Below the pieces are notes generated by a model. It worked only from the letters and a program-made list of their open reading frames with translations, had not been told where the DNA came from and did not search any database. From assembly GCA_023700825.1 (NCBI GenBank), contig JAMPYE010000309.1, forward strand, positions 1 to 5,699: a stretch of 5,699 nucleotides of DNA, read 5' to 3'. Position 1 is the stretch's first letter. The number at the start of each line of letters is the position of its first letter. Shown in pieces: positions 1 to 5,699 of this stretch. The position numbers and the translations under genes were made by a program. The stretch comes from Thermoanaerobaculia bacterium. GTDB lineage: Bacteria; Acidobacteriota; Thermoanaerobaculia; Gp7-AA8.

Positions 1-1
1 G

Positions 2-751
2 CGTGCGCGTGCCCTCTGGGGTCTGGCCAATACGATGACATGGCAGGGAGACGGCGAGCGGGCGTTGCCGATGATGGAAGAGGCGTTTCGGATGTGGCGT
101 GATCTGGGGGACGTCCGCGAGGCGGCCATCGCCCTCGAGGGTACTGGTTGGGCTCAGTTTCTCGGCGGGCACGATGAGAGCGCCCGTGAGACGTTTCGAG
201 AGGTTTTGAAGATCCAGCGTGCTACCGGAGATCCGATTCTCGCCAACCGTGCGATGGTGGCGCTCGCGCAAGTGCTCGTGGCGCTCGGCGAGTTGGACGA
301 GGCGCTGTCGCTCTCGAATGAGATCGTCGCCTTCTCGAGGTCGAGAGAGGATCGCAGGAACGAGCACTTCGGGTTGCATTTTCTTGCCGATTGCGCGCTC
401 ATCGGCGATCAGTGTGCAGTGGCCCTCGAACGGTACAAGAAGAGTCTCGAGCTTGCCTGGGCGATTGGGGATCGGCTGGAGACGAGCGGCGAAATGCAGG
501 GCGTCGCGATGTCGCTTGCCGGGCTCGGGAAGTCGAGAGAGGCGCTTCGACTTGCCGCGGCCGCCGAGGCTGAATGGAACCGCCTCGGCGCGGACATGCA
601 CATACGCTTCTGGGACGCGTTGCTGGACAAGTACCTCGGTAAGGCCCGTCAAGCGCTCGGCGCAGACGAGGTCGCGGCGATCTGGAGTGAAGGACGGAAG
701 TTGGGGTTCGAGGAGGCCGTAAAGGAAGGACTGCAAAGCAACGCCTCGTAG
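2..751 (+). CDS. TPR-repeat protein, C-terminal part (5' end outside window); likely regulator/kinase tail
   Basis: The reading frame is open from base 2 to the TAG at 749-751. The first in-window ATG (base 35) is probably internal, because the 11 codons before it (RARALWGLANT) already form the first helix of a TPR. About five repeats of roughly 37-41 residues follow, each with a small-residue helix pair and most ending in a LGD/TGD/IGD/LGAD-type turn. Counting from the ATG, the turns fall near residues 26, 66, 107, 146 and 187. The end, around residues 208-230 (LGADEVAAIWSEGRKLGFEEA), resembles the closing segment of large ATPase/TPR transcriptional regulators (LuxR/AfsR type) and of some Ser/Thr kinases with TPR tails. 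The kinase, ATPase or DNA-binding part would lie upstream, so the activity cannot be read here. TPRs act as protein-interaction scaffolds. Third codon positions are A/T more often than in the minus-strand genes, and it converges on them, so it is probably a separate transcription unit. Confidence 0.82.
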   Translation, partial: RARALWGLANTMTWQGDGERALPMMEEAFRMWRDLGDVREAAIALEGTGWAQFLGGHDESARETFREVLKIQRATGDPILANRAMVALAQVLVALGELDEALSLSNEIVAFSRSREDRRNEHFGLHFLADCALIGDQCAVALERYKKSLELAWAIGDRLETSGEMQGVAMSLAGLGKSREALRLAAAAEAEWNRLGADMHIRFWDALLDKYLGKARQALGADEVAAIWSEGRKLGFEEAVKEGLQSNAS

Positions 752-760
752 GAACCACCC

Positions 761-2485
761 CTACATCGAGATCGAGCCCTTCCGGAAGTCGCTCGCGCTG
801 AGCATTGCGTTTACGAGCACGGGCCGGCCTGACGCCGCGATCTCCCGCGCGCGCCCGAGCACGGTCGCGACTTCCGCCGTCGTCCTGATCTCGAGCCCGG
901 CGGCGCCGAAGCCCTCGGCGACGCGGTGATAGTCGGTGCGCGCGAGGACGGTGCCGACGTCGTCGCCGAGGATCTCGACCTGGTCGCGAGCGATCTGTGC
1001 CCAGCTCGCGTCATTGCCGATCACCGCGATGACGCCGAGCCCGTGCCTGACGAAGGTGTCGAACTCGACGACGCTGTAGCCCGCCGCGCCGTCGCCGAAG
1101 AGAACCCAGACCGCCGCGTCCGGGCGTGCGAGCTTCGCGCCGAGCGCAAACCCCGCGCCGACGCCGAGCGTGCCGAAGGCTCCCGGATCGAGCCAGGTGA
1201 GGGGGCCGGTGGGGCTGACGGTGTACGCGGCCGTCGCCACGAAGTCGCCGCCGTCGCCAACGACGATCGCGCCCGGAGCGAGCTGCCTATCGACCTCGCG
1301 CAGGAGCGCGATCGGGTTGACTGCTTCGCCCGGCTGTCCCGCGCCGGCGTCGATCTCGACTTCGCGCGCGTTGTCGCGTTCGCGCAGCGTCTCGCGCCAC
1401 GCCGTCCATCGATCGGCCGCGCGCACCCGTTCGGAGAGTCCGACGAGGAACGTGCCGGGGTCGGCGAGCACGCCGACGGATGGGCGCCGGTTGCGGTTGA
1501 GATCGGTGCGGCTCAGGTTCGCGGAGACGAGGGTCGCCCCGCGGCGGATGTGCCGGCCGTAGTCGAGCCGGAAGTCGCACGGAACGCCGGCGAGGACGAC
1601 GAGATCCGCCTCCTTCAGCGCGACTTGACGCTTGTGCCTCATTTGGAGCGGATGGCCTCGGCCTAACAAGCCTCGCGCCATTCCCGAGAGGTAGGCGGGG
1701 ATTCCCAGCGCCGTGACCGCGTCCGCGAGGCGGGAGATCTCGTCGGCGCGGAGCGTCGCCTGGCTGCCGATGACGAGCACCGGTCGCTCGCAGCGCTCCA
1801 GCCTCGTCGCGACGTCAGCCAGCTGATTCGCACCCGGCATCTCCGGCGCGACCGCGATCTTCGCACCGGCGGCGGCATCGCCTGCGCCACTGAATGCGCG
1901 GTCGAGATGGCGCTCGAGGTACCAGGCGACCGCCTTGTCGGCCAGCGAACGCCCCTGGGACTTCATGCCGTACCACTTGCGAACGGTCTCCTCGTCGTAG
2001 AGAAGGTCGACCGGGATCTCGACGAAGACGGGTCCCGGGACACCGCTCTGCGCTTCGCGAAACGCACGCTCGAGCGCGGGGACGAGCTCGCGCACGCGTG
2101 AGACGCGTGCCGCCCATTTGACCACCGGGCGCACGAGTGACATCTGGTCGATGTCCTGCAGCGCGCCGCGCCCGCGAAGGACCGTCGGGGCCGCGCCGCC
2201 GATCAGGACGACGGGCGACTGCGCCATCTGCGCGTTCTTGACCGCCGTCATCGTGTTCGTCACGCCGGGGCCGGCCGTGACCGCCGCCACGCCGGGCCGG
2301 CCCGTAAGGCGCGCCATCGCATCGGCGGCGAAAACCGCCGTGGCCTCGTGCCGTGTGTCGACGACGCGGATGCCGAGCCGCTTCGCTGCGACGAGGATCG
2401 GCGAGATGTGCCCGCCGCAAAGTGTGAAGAGGTGATCGACTCGCTGGGCGTGAAGCACCTCTCCAACCAGATCACCGCCGCGCAT
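761..2485 (-). CDS. Thiamine-diphosphate enzyme of the ILVBL/HACL2 type (probable 2-hydroxyacyl-CoA lyase; acetolactate synthase-like)
   Basis: This is a complete 574-residue ThDP-dependent enzyme. The predicted reaction is cleavage of a 2-hydroxyacyl-CoA to formyl-CoA and an aldehyde one carbon shorter. Domain order is typical: N-terminal pyrimidine-binding domain (about 1-165) with catalytic Glu47 in DTRHEATAVFAADAMAR, central domain (about 220-355), and C-terminal diphosphate-binding domain (about 390-560) with the Mg/ThDP motif GDG at 464-466 and Asn491-Asp492. Several blocks match my recollection of human ILVBL almost word for word: GGHISP, VTAGPGVTNT, AVKNAQMAQSP, GMARGLLGR, LDPGAFGTLGVGAGFALGAK, EFDTFVRH and the C-terminal DFRKGSI. 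The human protein has an N-terminal membrane anchor. This one starts directly at the catalytic domain, so it should be cytosolic. The start is well supported by a strong ribosome site, and the gene overlaps the preceding acyl-CoA synthetase by 14 bases. The alternative, true acetolactate synthase, is less likely given the ILVBL-specific blocks and the absence of ilv neighbours. The substrate is inferred. Confidence 0.93.
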   Translation of the reverse strand: MRGGDLVGEVLHAQRVDHLFTLCGGHISPILVAAKRLGIRVVDTRHEATAVFAADAMARLTGRPGVAAVTAGPGVTNTMTAVKNAQMAQSPVVLIGGAAPTVLRGRGALQDIDQMSLVRPVVKWAARVSRVRELVPALERAFREAQSGVPGPVFVEIPVDLLYDEETVRKWYGMKSQGRSLADKAVAWYLERHLDRAFSGAGDAAAGAKIAVAPEMPGANQLADVATRLERCERPVLVIGSQATLRADEISRLADAVTALGIPAYLSGMARGLLGRGHPLQMRHKRQVALKEADLVVLAGVPCDFRLDYGRHIRRGATLVSANLSRTDLNRNRRPSVGVLADPGTFLVGLSERVRAADRWTAWRETLRERDNAREVEIDAGAGQPGEAVNPIALLREVDRQLAPGAIVVGDGGDFVATAAYTVSPTGPLTWLDPGAFGTLGVGAGFALGAKLARPDAAVWVLFGDGAAGYSVVEFDTFVRHGLGVIAVIGNDASWAQIARDQVEILGDDVGTVLARTDYHRVAEGFGAAGLEIRTTAEVATVLGRAREIAASGRPVLVNAMLSASDFRKGSISM

Positions 2486-4175
2486 GGTCTTCTCCTCCGG
2501 CCGCCCTGGACCGCTCGTCTTCCTCGCGCAACGTGCGCCGCAGGATCTTTCCGATCATGCTCTTGGGGAGCTCCTTGCGGAACTCCACCGCGGACGGCAC
2601 CTTGTACGCCACCAGGTTCTGGCGGAAGAACGCGATGAGCTCCTCTTCCGTTGCGGTCTCACCGTCCCGAAGGACGACGAACGCCTTGATTCGCTCGCCC
2701 GCGTACTCGTCGGGAAGGCCCACGGCGATTCCCTCTTTGATCTTCGGGTGTTTGTGGATGACTTCGTCGATCTCGCGGGGGAAGACGTTGAAGCCGCCGA
2801 CGATGATCAGGTCCTTCTTGCGATCGGTGATGTAGAAGTACCCGTCCTCGTCGCGGTAGCCGATGTCGCCGGTGTGAAGCCATCCGTCGACGATCGTGCG
2901 ACGGGTCTCGTCGGGGTCGTTGAAGTAGCCGAGCATCATCGACGGAGTGCGAAGCTGGATCTCTCCCTGTTCTCCGACGCCTAACTCGCGCCCGTCGTCG
3001 ATGGCGGCGATGCGCGCGTCGACGTCGGGGAAGGGAATCCCGACGCTGCCGAGCTTGTGCACGCCCCTGTAAGGGTTCGCGGTGCACGCCGTGACGACTT
3101 CGGTGAGCCCGTAGCCCTCGATCATCCGCGCGCCCGTCCGCGATTCGAAGCCTTCCTTCACTCCTTGTGTGAGAGGCGCCGCTCCCACGAAGATCCCGTC
3201 GAGGCTCTGCAGATTCCAGCGCTCGATGTCGGGGAGGTTGCTGAGGGCGACGAACATCGTCGGCACGCCGATGAGAAAGGTCGGCCGCCGTTTCGCGATC
3301 GTGCGCACGACGTCGCGGGCGTTGAAGCGCGGGAGCAGCACGATCTCGGCCCCGCCGAGGATCGGCGCGTTCATCGTGACGCTCATCCCGAAGCCGTGGA
3401 AGAGCGGGAGGACGGCCAGCAGGCGCGCGGCCTTGTCGAGGTGTCCCCACGCGACGACCTGGCAGGCGTTCACGACGCAGGCGTAGTGCGACAGCATGAT
3501 GCCTTTCGCCGTGCCGGTGGTTCCTCCGCTGTAGATGAGCACCGCCATGCCGTCGGGGTCGACCGGTTCTTCGGGCTCCGACGCTCGCGGCGCGGCGGAG
3601 ACGAGGTCGGCGAACCGCACGAGCCCTCGATGGGTCACGCCGCGAAGCTGGATCGACTCTTTGAGACGCTGGACGAGGCCGAGCGCGAAAGGGAGAAAGT
3701 CGGCGAGCCCGCTCACGACGAGGTTCTCCACCGGCGTCTCCTGGAGCGACGCGACCTTCTTCGCGAAGAGCGGGATGGTGACGACGGTTCGTGCTCCGGA
3801 GTCGGAGAGGTAGAAGGCGAGCTCCTTCTCCGTGGAGAGCGGGTTCAGCGGGACGATCACGGCTCCCGCGGAGAGGAAGCCGTAGTACGTGGCCAGGAAC
3901 TGCGGCGAGTTAGGCAGGAGCAGCGCGACGCGGTCGCCCTTTCGGACTCCCAGCCTGCGCGCGCCCGCGGCTACGCGGCCGGCGAGCTTGCGGATCGCCG
4001 CGTAGCTGAAGCTGCGCCCGAAGAAGTTGACGCAGGGGCTCGCCGGGCTTCTCGCGGCGGTGTCCTCGAGGAGGCGATGAATCGGGATGCGCGGGTACTC
4101 GAGCCGCGGCGCCACCTCGGCGTCGTAGTGCGCGAGCCAGGGTCGCTCGTCGCGGCCAGCGTCATCGGTTCGCAT
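2472..4175 (-). CDS. Long-chain acyl-CoA synthetase (AMP-forming, FadD-like)
   Basis: This is a complete 567-residue member of the adenylate-forming (ANL) family, close to the 561 residues of E. coli FadD. It should activate a fatty acid with ATP and CoA to acyl-CoA via an acyl-adenylate. Visible motifs in order are: P-loop SGGTTGTAKG at 216-225, with Ala where many relatives have Pro, as in FadD; LPLFHGFGM at 256-264; GYGLTE at 354-359; the fatty-acyl-CoA-synthetase signature from 431 (GWLHTGD) through DRKKDLIIVGGFNVFP (451-466), with Asp436 and Arg452 as nucleotide contacts; and LPKSMIGKILRR at 536-547 with catalytic Lys543. A hydrophobic/amphipathic stretch at about 158-171 may help membrane association. 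The ATG at 4175 is the first possible start, since an in-frame TGA lies at 4181-4179. Only a weak GAG-type ribosome site is seen. The gene follows pepQ by 45 bases and overlaps the HACL2-like gene, suggesting it supplies that enzyme's CoA substrate. Exact chain length or 2-hydroxy preference cannot be read. Confidence 0.95.
   Translation of the reverse strand: MRTDDAGRDERPWLAHYDAEVAPRLEYPRIPIHRLLEDTAARSPASPCVNFFGRSFSYAAIRKLAGRVAAGARRLGVRKGDRVALLLPNSPQFLATYYGFLSAGAVIVPLNPLSTEKELAFYLSDSGARTVVTIPLFAKKVASLQETPVENLVVSGLADFLPFALGLVQRLKESIQLRGVTHRGLVRFADLVSAAPRASEPEEPVDPDGMAVLIYSGGTTGTAKGIMLSHYACVVNACQVVAWGHLDKAARLLAVLPLFHGFGMSVTMNAPILGGAEIVLLPRFNARDVVRTIAKRRPTFLIGVPTMFVALSNLPDIERWNLQSLDGIFVGAAPLTQGVKEGFESRTGARMIEGYGLTEVVTACTANPYRGVHKLGSVGIPFPDVDARIAAIDDGRELGVGEQGEIQLRTPSMMLGYFNDPDETRRTIVDGWLHTGDIGYRDEDGYFYITDRKKDLIIVGGFNVFPREIDEVIHKHPKIKEGIAVGLPDEYAGERIKAFVVLRDGETATEEELIAFFRQNLVAYKVPSAVEFRKELPKSMIGKILRRTLREEDERSRAAGGEDHARR
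2492..2498 (-). promoter_or_regulatory. Strong Shine-Dalgarno site of the HACL2-like gene
   Basis: Read on the minus strand, GGAGGAG lies six bases before the ATG at 2485-2483, inside the last codons of the acyl-CoA synthetase gene. It is the clearest ribosome site in the window and fixes the start. Because the upstream stop (TGA, 2474-2472) lies 14 bases inside the downstream gene, ribosomes finishing the synthetase end on this initiation region. This suggests coupled translation of the two enzymes. Confidence 0.8.
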
Positions 4176-4220
4176 GAGTCATCTCGTACCGCGGTGCCGG
4201 GCAGGCCCGGGACGGTCGTG

Positions 4221-5552
4221 TCAGCCTTGTCGCGCCCACTCGTCACGCGTGAAGTTCTCGACGCCCGTCGGGGTGACCATCACGTCGTCCTCGATGCGGA
4301 TTCCTCCGAACTTGCGGAACGCGGCGACCTTCTCCCACGCGACGTCGTTCGCGTACGGGCCCTTTCGGACCTCGTCGAGGAGCGAGTCGATGAAGTAGAG
4401 GCCGGGCTCGATCGTGAAGACCATGTCCGTCTCGATCCTGCGCGTCAGGCGAAGGTACGGGTGTCCCTCGGGCTTCGGGATCGTCGTCCCGGACGGATCG
4501 GCCATGAAGCCGCCGACGTCGTGAACCTGGAGCCCGAGGAGGTGGCCGACGCCGTGCGGGAAGAACGCCGACGAGATCCGCTTCTCGACGATGCTCTCCG
4601 GCGAGCCGCTCGCGAAGCCGAAGTCGGCGAGGATCTTCGCGGTCTGGAGGTGCGTCTCGAGGTGGATGTCCTTGTAGTCGACGCCAGGCTTCACCATCGC
4701 GACGAGCCGGAGCTGCATCGCGTCCATCGCGCGGATGAGCGAGGCGAACTCATCGTCGCGCTGCGACCAGGTGCGCGTGATGTCGCAGGCGTAGCCGTTC
4801 ACCTGCGCTCCCGCGTCGAGGAGGAACGAGTAGCGCTCCGCCGCGGGGCCGGCCTCGCGCTCGGTGTCCATGTAGTGGAGCACGGCGGCATTGCGGTTCA
4901 TTGCGACGATGTTGCCGTAGGGGAGCTCGTGCTCCATGTGCCCGGAGGCGCGAAGGTACTGGAGGTGAATCTCGTACTCCGAGGCGCCGGCGCGGAACGC
5001 CTTCTCGGCGGCGATGTGGGCGCGAACGCCCCTGACCGTCGCTTCGCGCATGCACTCGGCCTCGTACGGGGTCTTGCGCGCGCGATCGTAGTGGAGCTGG
5101 TTCAGGAGCTCGGGAGGATTCACCGCCGCGAAGCTCCATCCGGCGAACATCGGATCGGACTCGCCGACGAAGGCCGAGCGGCCGCCCGCCGGCATGTGCG
5201 CCTTCGCCTGCTCGGGCTCGGCGATCGACACGATGTCGAAGTGCTCGACCCAGTAGCCCTCGGGGTCGCCCGCGACCTTGTGCCAGTAGTCGACCGGCCG
5301 GTTGTAGACGAGCTTCGGCCTGCGACCCGGCGAGTAGACGACGAAGCAGAAGGGATTGTCGACGACGGGCACCCAGTACTTCAGGTGCGGGTTCGACTTG
5401 AACGGGTAGTCCATGTCGTCGAGGAAGATCGTGTGCGGGTTGCCAGCGAAGGCGACGAAGTGGTCGTAGCCCGTGGCGGCGAGCGCCTTGTCGTGCCGTG
5501 CCTTGATGGTCGCGAGGTGGTCGGGGTAAAGGGAGGCAAGTTTGTCGCTCAT
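4221..5552 (-). CDS. pepQ: Xaa-Pro dipeptidase (prolidase), M24B metallopeptidase
   Basis: This complete 443-residue protein has the same length as E. coli PepQ and is recognisable along its whole length, including the opening (LASLYPDHLATIKAR). It hydrolyses dipeptides with C-terminal proline in the cytosol and recycles proline from peptide breakdown. The N-terminal domain (about 1-155) carries FLDDMDYPFK and PVDYWHKV. The C-terminal pita-bread domain (about 160-440) has all five dinuclear-metal ligands: Asp246 (LLDAG), Asp257 (CDITRTW), His337 (PHGVGHLLGLQVHD), Glu382 (IEPGLYFIDS) and Glu421 (GGIRIEDD). His344 is the second conserved histidine. The stretch from the HGVGH region to IEPGLYFIDSLL also closely resembles Alteromonas OPAA, a prolidase with side activity on organophosphorus esters, so similar promiscuity is possible but unproven. 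No Shine-Dalgarno site precedes the ATG; the leader is almost all pyrimidine on the mRNA strand. There is no signal peptide. It is first in a minus-strand cluster with the acyl-CoA synthetase and HACL2-like genes, without an obvious metabolic link. Confidence 0.96.
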   Translation of the reverse strand: MSDKLASLYPDHLATIKARHDKALAATGYDHFVAFAGNPHTIFLDDMDYPFKSNPHLKYWVPVVDNPFCFVVYSPGRRPKLVYNRPVDYWHKVAGDPEGYWVEHFDIVSIAEPEQAKAHMPAGGRSAFVGESDPMFAGWSFAAVNPPELLNQLHYDRARKTPYEAECMREATVRGVRAHIAAEKAFRAGASEYEIHLQYLRASGHMEHELPYGNIVAMNRNAAVLHYMDTEREAGPAAERYSFLLDAGAQVNGYACDITRTWSQRDDEFASLIRAMDAMQLRLVAMVKPGVDYKDIHLETHLQTAKILADFGFASGSPESIVEKRISSAFFPHGVGHLLGLQVHDVGGFMADPSGTTIPKPEGHPYLRLTRRIETDMVFTIEPGLYFIDSLLDEVRKGPYANDVAWEKVAAFRKFGGIRIEDDVMVTPTGVENFTRDEWARQG

Positions 5553-5579
5553 GGTAGCGACGAGGATAGAAGAAGAAGT

Positions 5580-5600
5580 GAGAATTGAGAATTGAGAATT
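5580..5600. repeat. Three perfect tandem copies of the heptamer GAGAATT
   Basis: The units occupy 5580-5586, 5587-5593 and 5594-5600 with no mismatch. They lie 28 bases upstream of the pepQ ATG, in its presumed leader. I see no other tandem copies in the window. Such heptamer arrays recall the short tandemly repeated repetitive sequences (STRR) described in cyanobacteria, but only as an analogy. Confidence 0.9.
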
Positions 5601-5621
5601 GGAGGAGGGAGGAGGGAGGGG
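5601..5621. repeat. G-rich heptamer array: GGAGGAG twice, then GGAGGGG
   Basis: This tract joins the GAGAATT array with no gap and keeps the same 7-base period; the third unit differs at one base. The plus strand has at least four closely spaced GG/GGG runs, so a two- or three-layer G-quadruplex is possible on the pepQ template strand. The pepQ transcript would carry the complementary C/T-only sequence if it begins upstream of the tract. Confidence 0.85.
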
Positions 5622-5656
5622 CAGCGGCGAGTCGTGAGCGCGACCGGGATCGTGTC

Positions 5657-5684
5657 ATTAAAGCTTGGCAAAAATGAAACACAA
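5657..5684 (-). promoter_or_regulatory. Possible sigma70-type promoter for the pepQ cluster
   Basis: On the minus strand, TTGTGT (5684-5679) and TTTAAT (5662-5657) are separated by 16 bases. The -10-like box matches TATAAT at five of six positions; the -35-like box matches TTGACA only in the first three. The stretch about 5653-5694 is distinctly AT-rich in a GC-rich window, as expected of a promoter region. Transcription from here would give a leader of roughly 100 bases containing the heptamer tract. AT-rich DNA yields such matches easily, so this is tentative. Confidence 0.35.
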
Positions 5685-5699
5685 CAATTTATGTGCGTA

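Noticed and set aside
748..764. Inverted repeat between the convergent genes as a two-way terminator
   Set aside because: The stem is only 5 bp with a 7-base loop and no T-run follows on either strand, so intrinsic termination is not supported.
926..1666. A 246-codon plus-strand frame opposite the HACL2-like gene
   Set aside because: Charged, low-information translation lying wholly inside a gene with intact ThDP motifs on the other strand; a composition artefact.
761..2485. Calling the ThDP gene ilvB (acetolactate synthase large subunit)
   Set aside because: The distinctive blocks fit ILVBL/HACL2, no small-subunit or other branched-chain amino acid genes are adjacent, and the partner gene is an acyl-CoA synthetase.
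4197..4210. CCGGG-CAGG-CCCGG hairpin in the pepQ/acyl-CoA synthetase gap
   Set aside because: A 5-bp stem with no following T-run; such short GC hairpins are common by chance in this composition. It does not argue against co-transcription.
3057..5588. An 843-codon open frame on the plus strand opposite the acyl-CoA synthetase and pepQ genes
   Set aside because: It spans two well-recognised genes and their gap. Its translation is a monotonous mix of Arg, Glu, Asp, Val and Ala with no family motif, as expected of the antisense shadow of high-GC3 genes.
4750..5682. A 310-codon minus-strand frame overlapping pepQ in another phase
   Set aside because: Arg/Pro/Ser-rich translation without motifs; its first part reads through the heptamer repeat leader and the rest is a shadow of pepQ, whose metal ligands confirm the other frame.

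Overview
The window is a compact, GC-rich bacterial stretch with four protein-coding genes and almost no non-coding sequence except about 150 bases at the right edge. Overall base composition, strong G/C preference at third codon positions in three genes, and the mix of families (a TPR-rich regulator tail, a FadD-like ligase, an ILVBL/HACL2-like lyase and a PepQ-type prolidase) suit a high-GC environmental bacterium. Acidobacteriota or a neighbouring soil/sediment phylum would fit, but this is a guess from family knowledge and nothing here fixes the taxon.

Layout. Bases 2-751 (+) are the 3' part of a TPR protein whose start lies outside the window. It converges tail to tail, across only 9 bases, on a three-gene minus-strand cluster. 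In transcription order this is pepQ (5552-4221), a 45-base gap, a long-chain acyl-CoA synthetase (4175-2472), then a 14-base overlap into a thiamine-diphosphate enzyme (2485-761). Bases 5553-5699 are the upstream region of pepQ. They hold a 42-bp tract with a strict 7-base period, then an AT-rich stretch with a promoter-like sequence facing pepQ.

How the genes may work together. The overlapping pair is the most informative part. The ThDP enzyme would often be auto-labelled acetolactate synthase, but its sequence from end to end looks like vertebrate ILVBL (HACL2), a 2-hydroxyacyl-CoA lyase. Co-translation with a fatty-acid activating enzyme suggests a two-step module. A (2-hydroxy) fatty acid would be activated to its CoA thioester, then cleaved to formyl-CoA and an aldehyde one carbon shorter, which is the core of bacterial alpha-oxidation. 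This is inference, because no 2-hydroxylase, formyl-CoA-handling enzyme or aldehyde dehydrogenase lies in the window. PepQ is a complete cytosolic Xaa-Pro dipeptidase with all metal ligands; its link to the lipid pair may be only shared transcription.

No tRNA, rRNA, CRISPR array, insertion sequence or prophage gene was seen.
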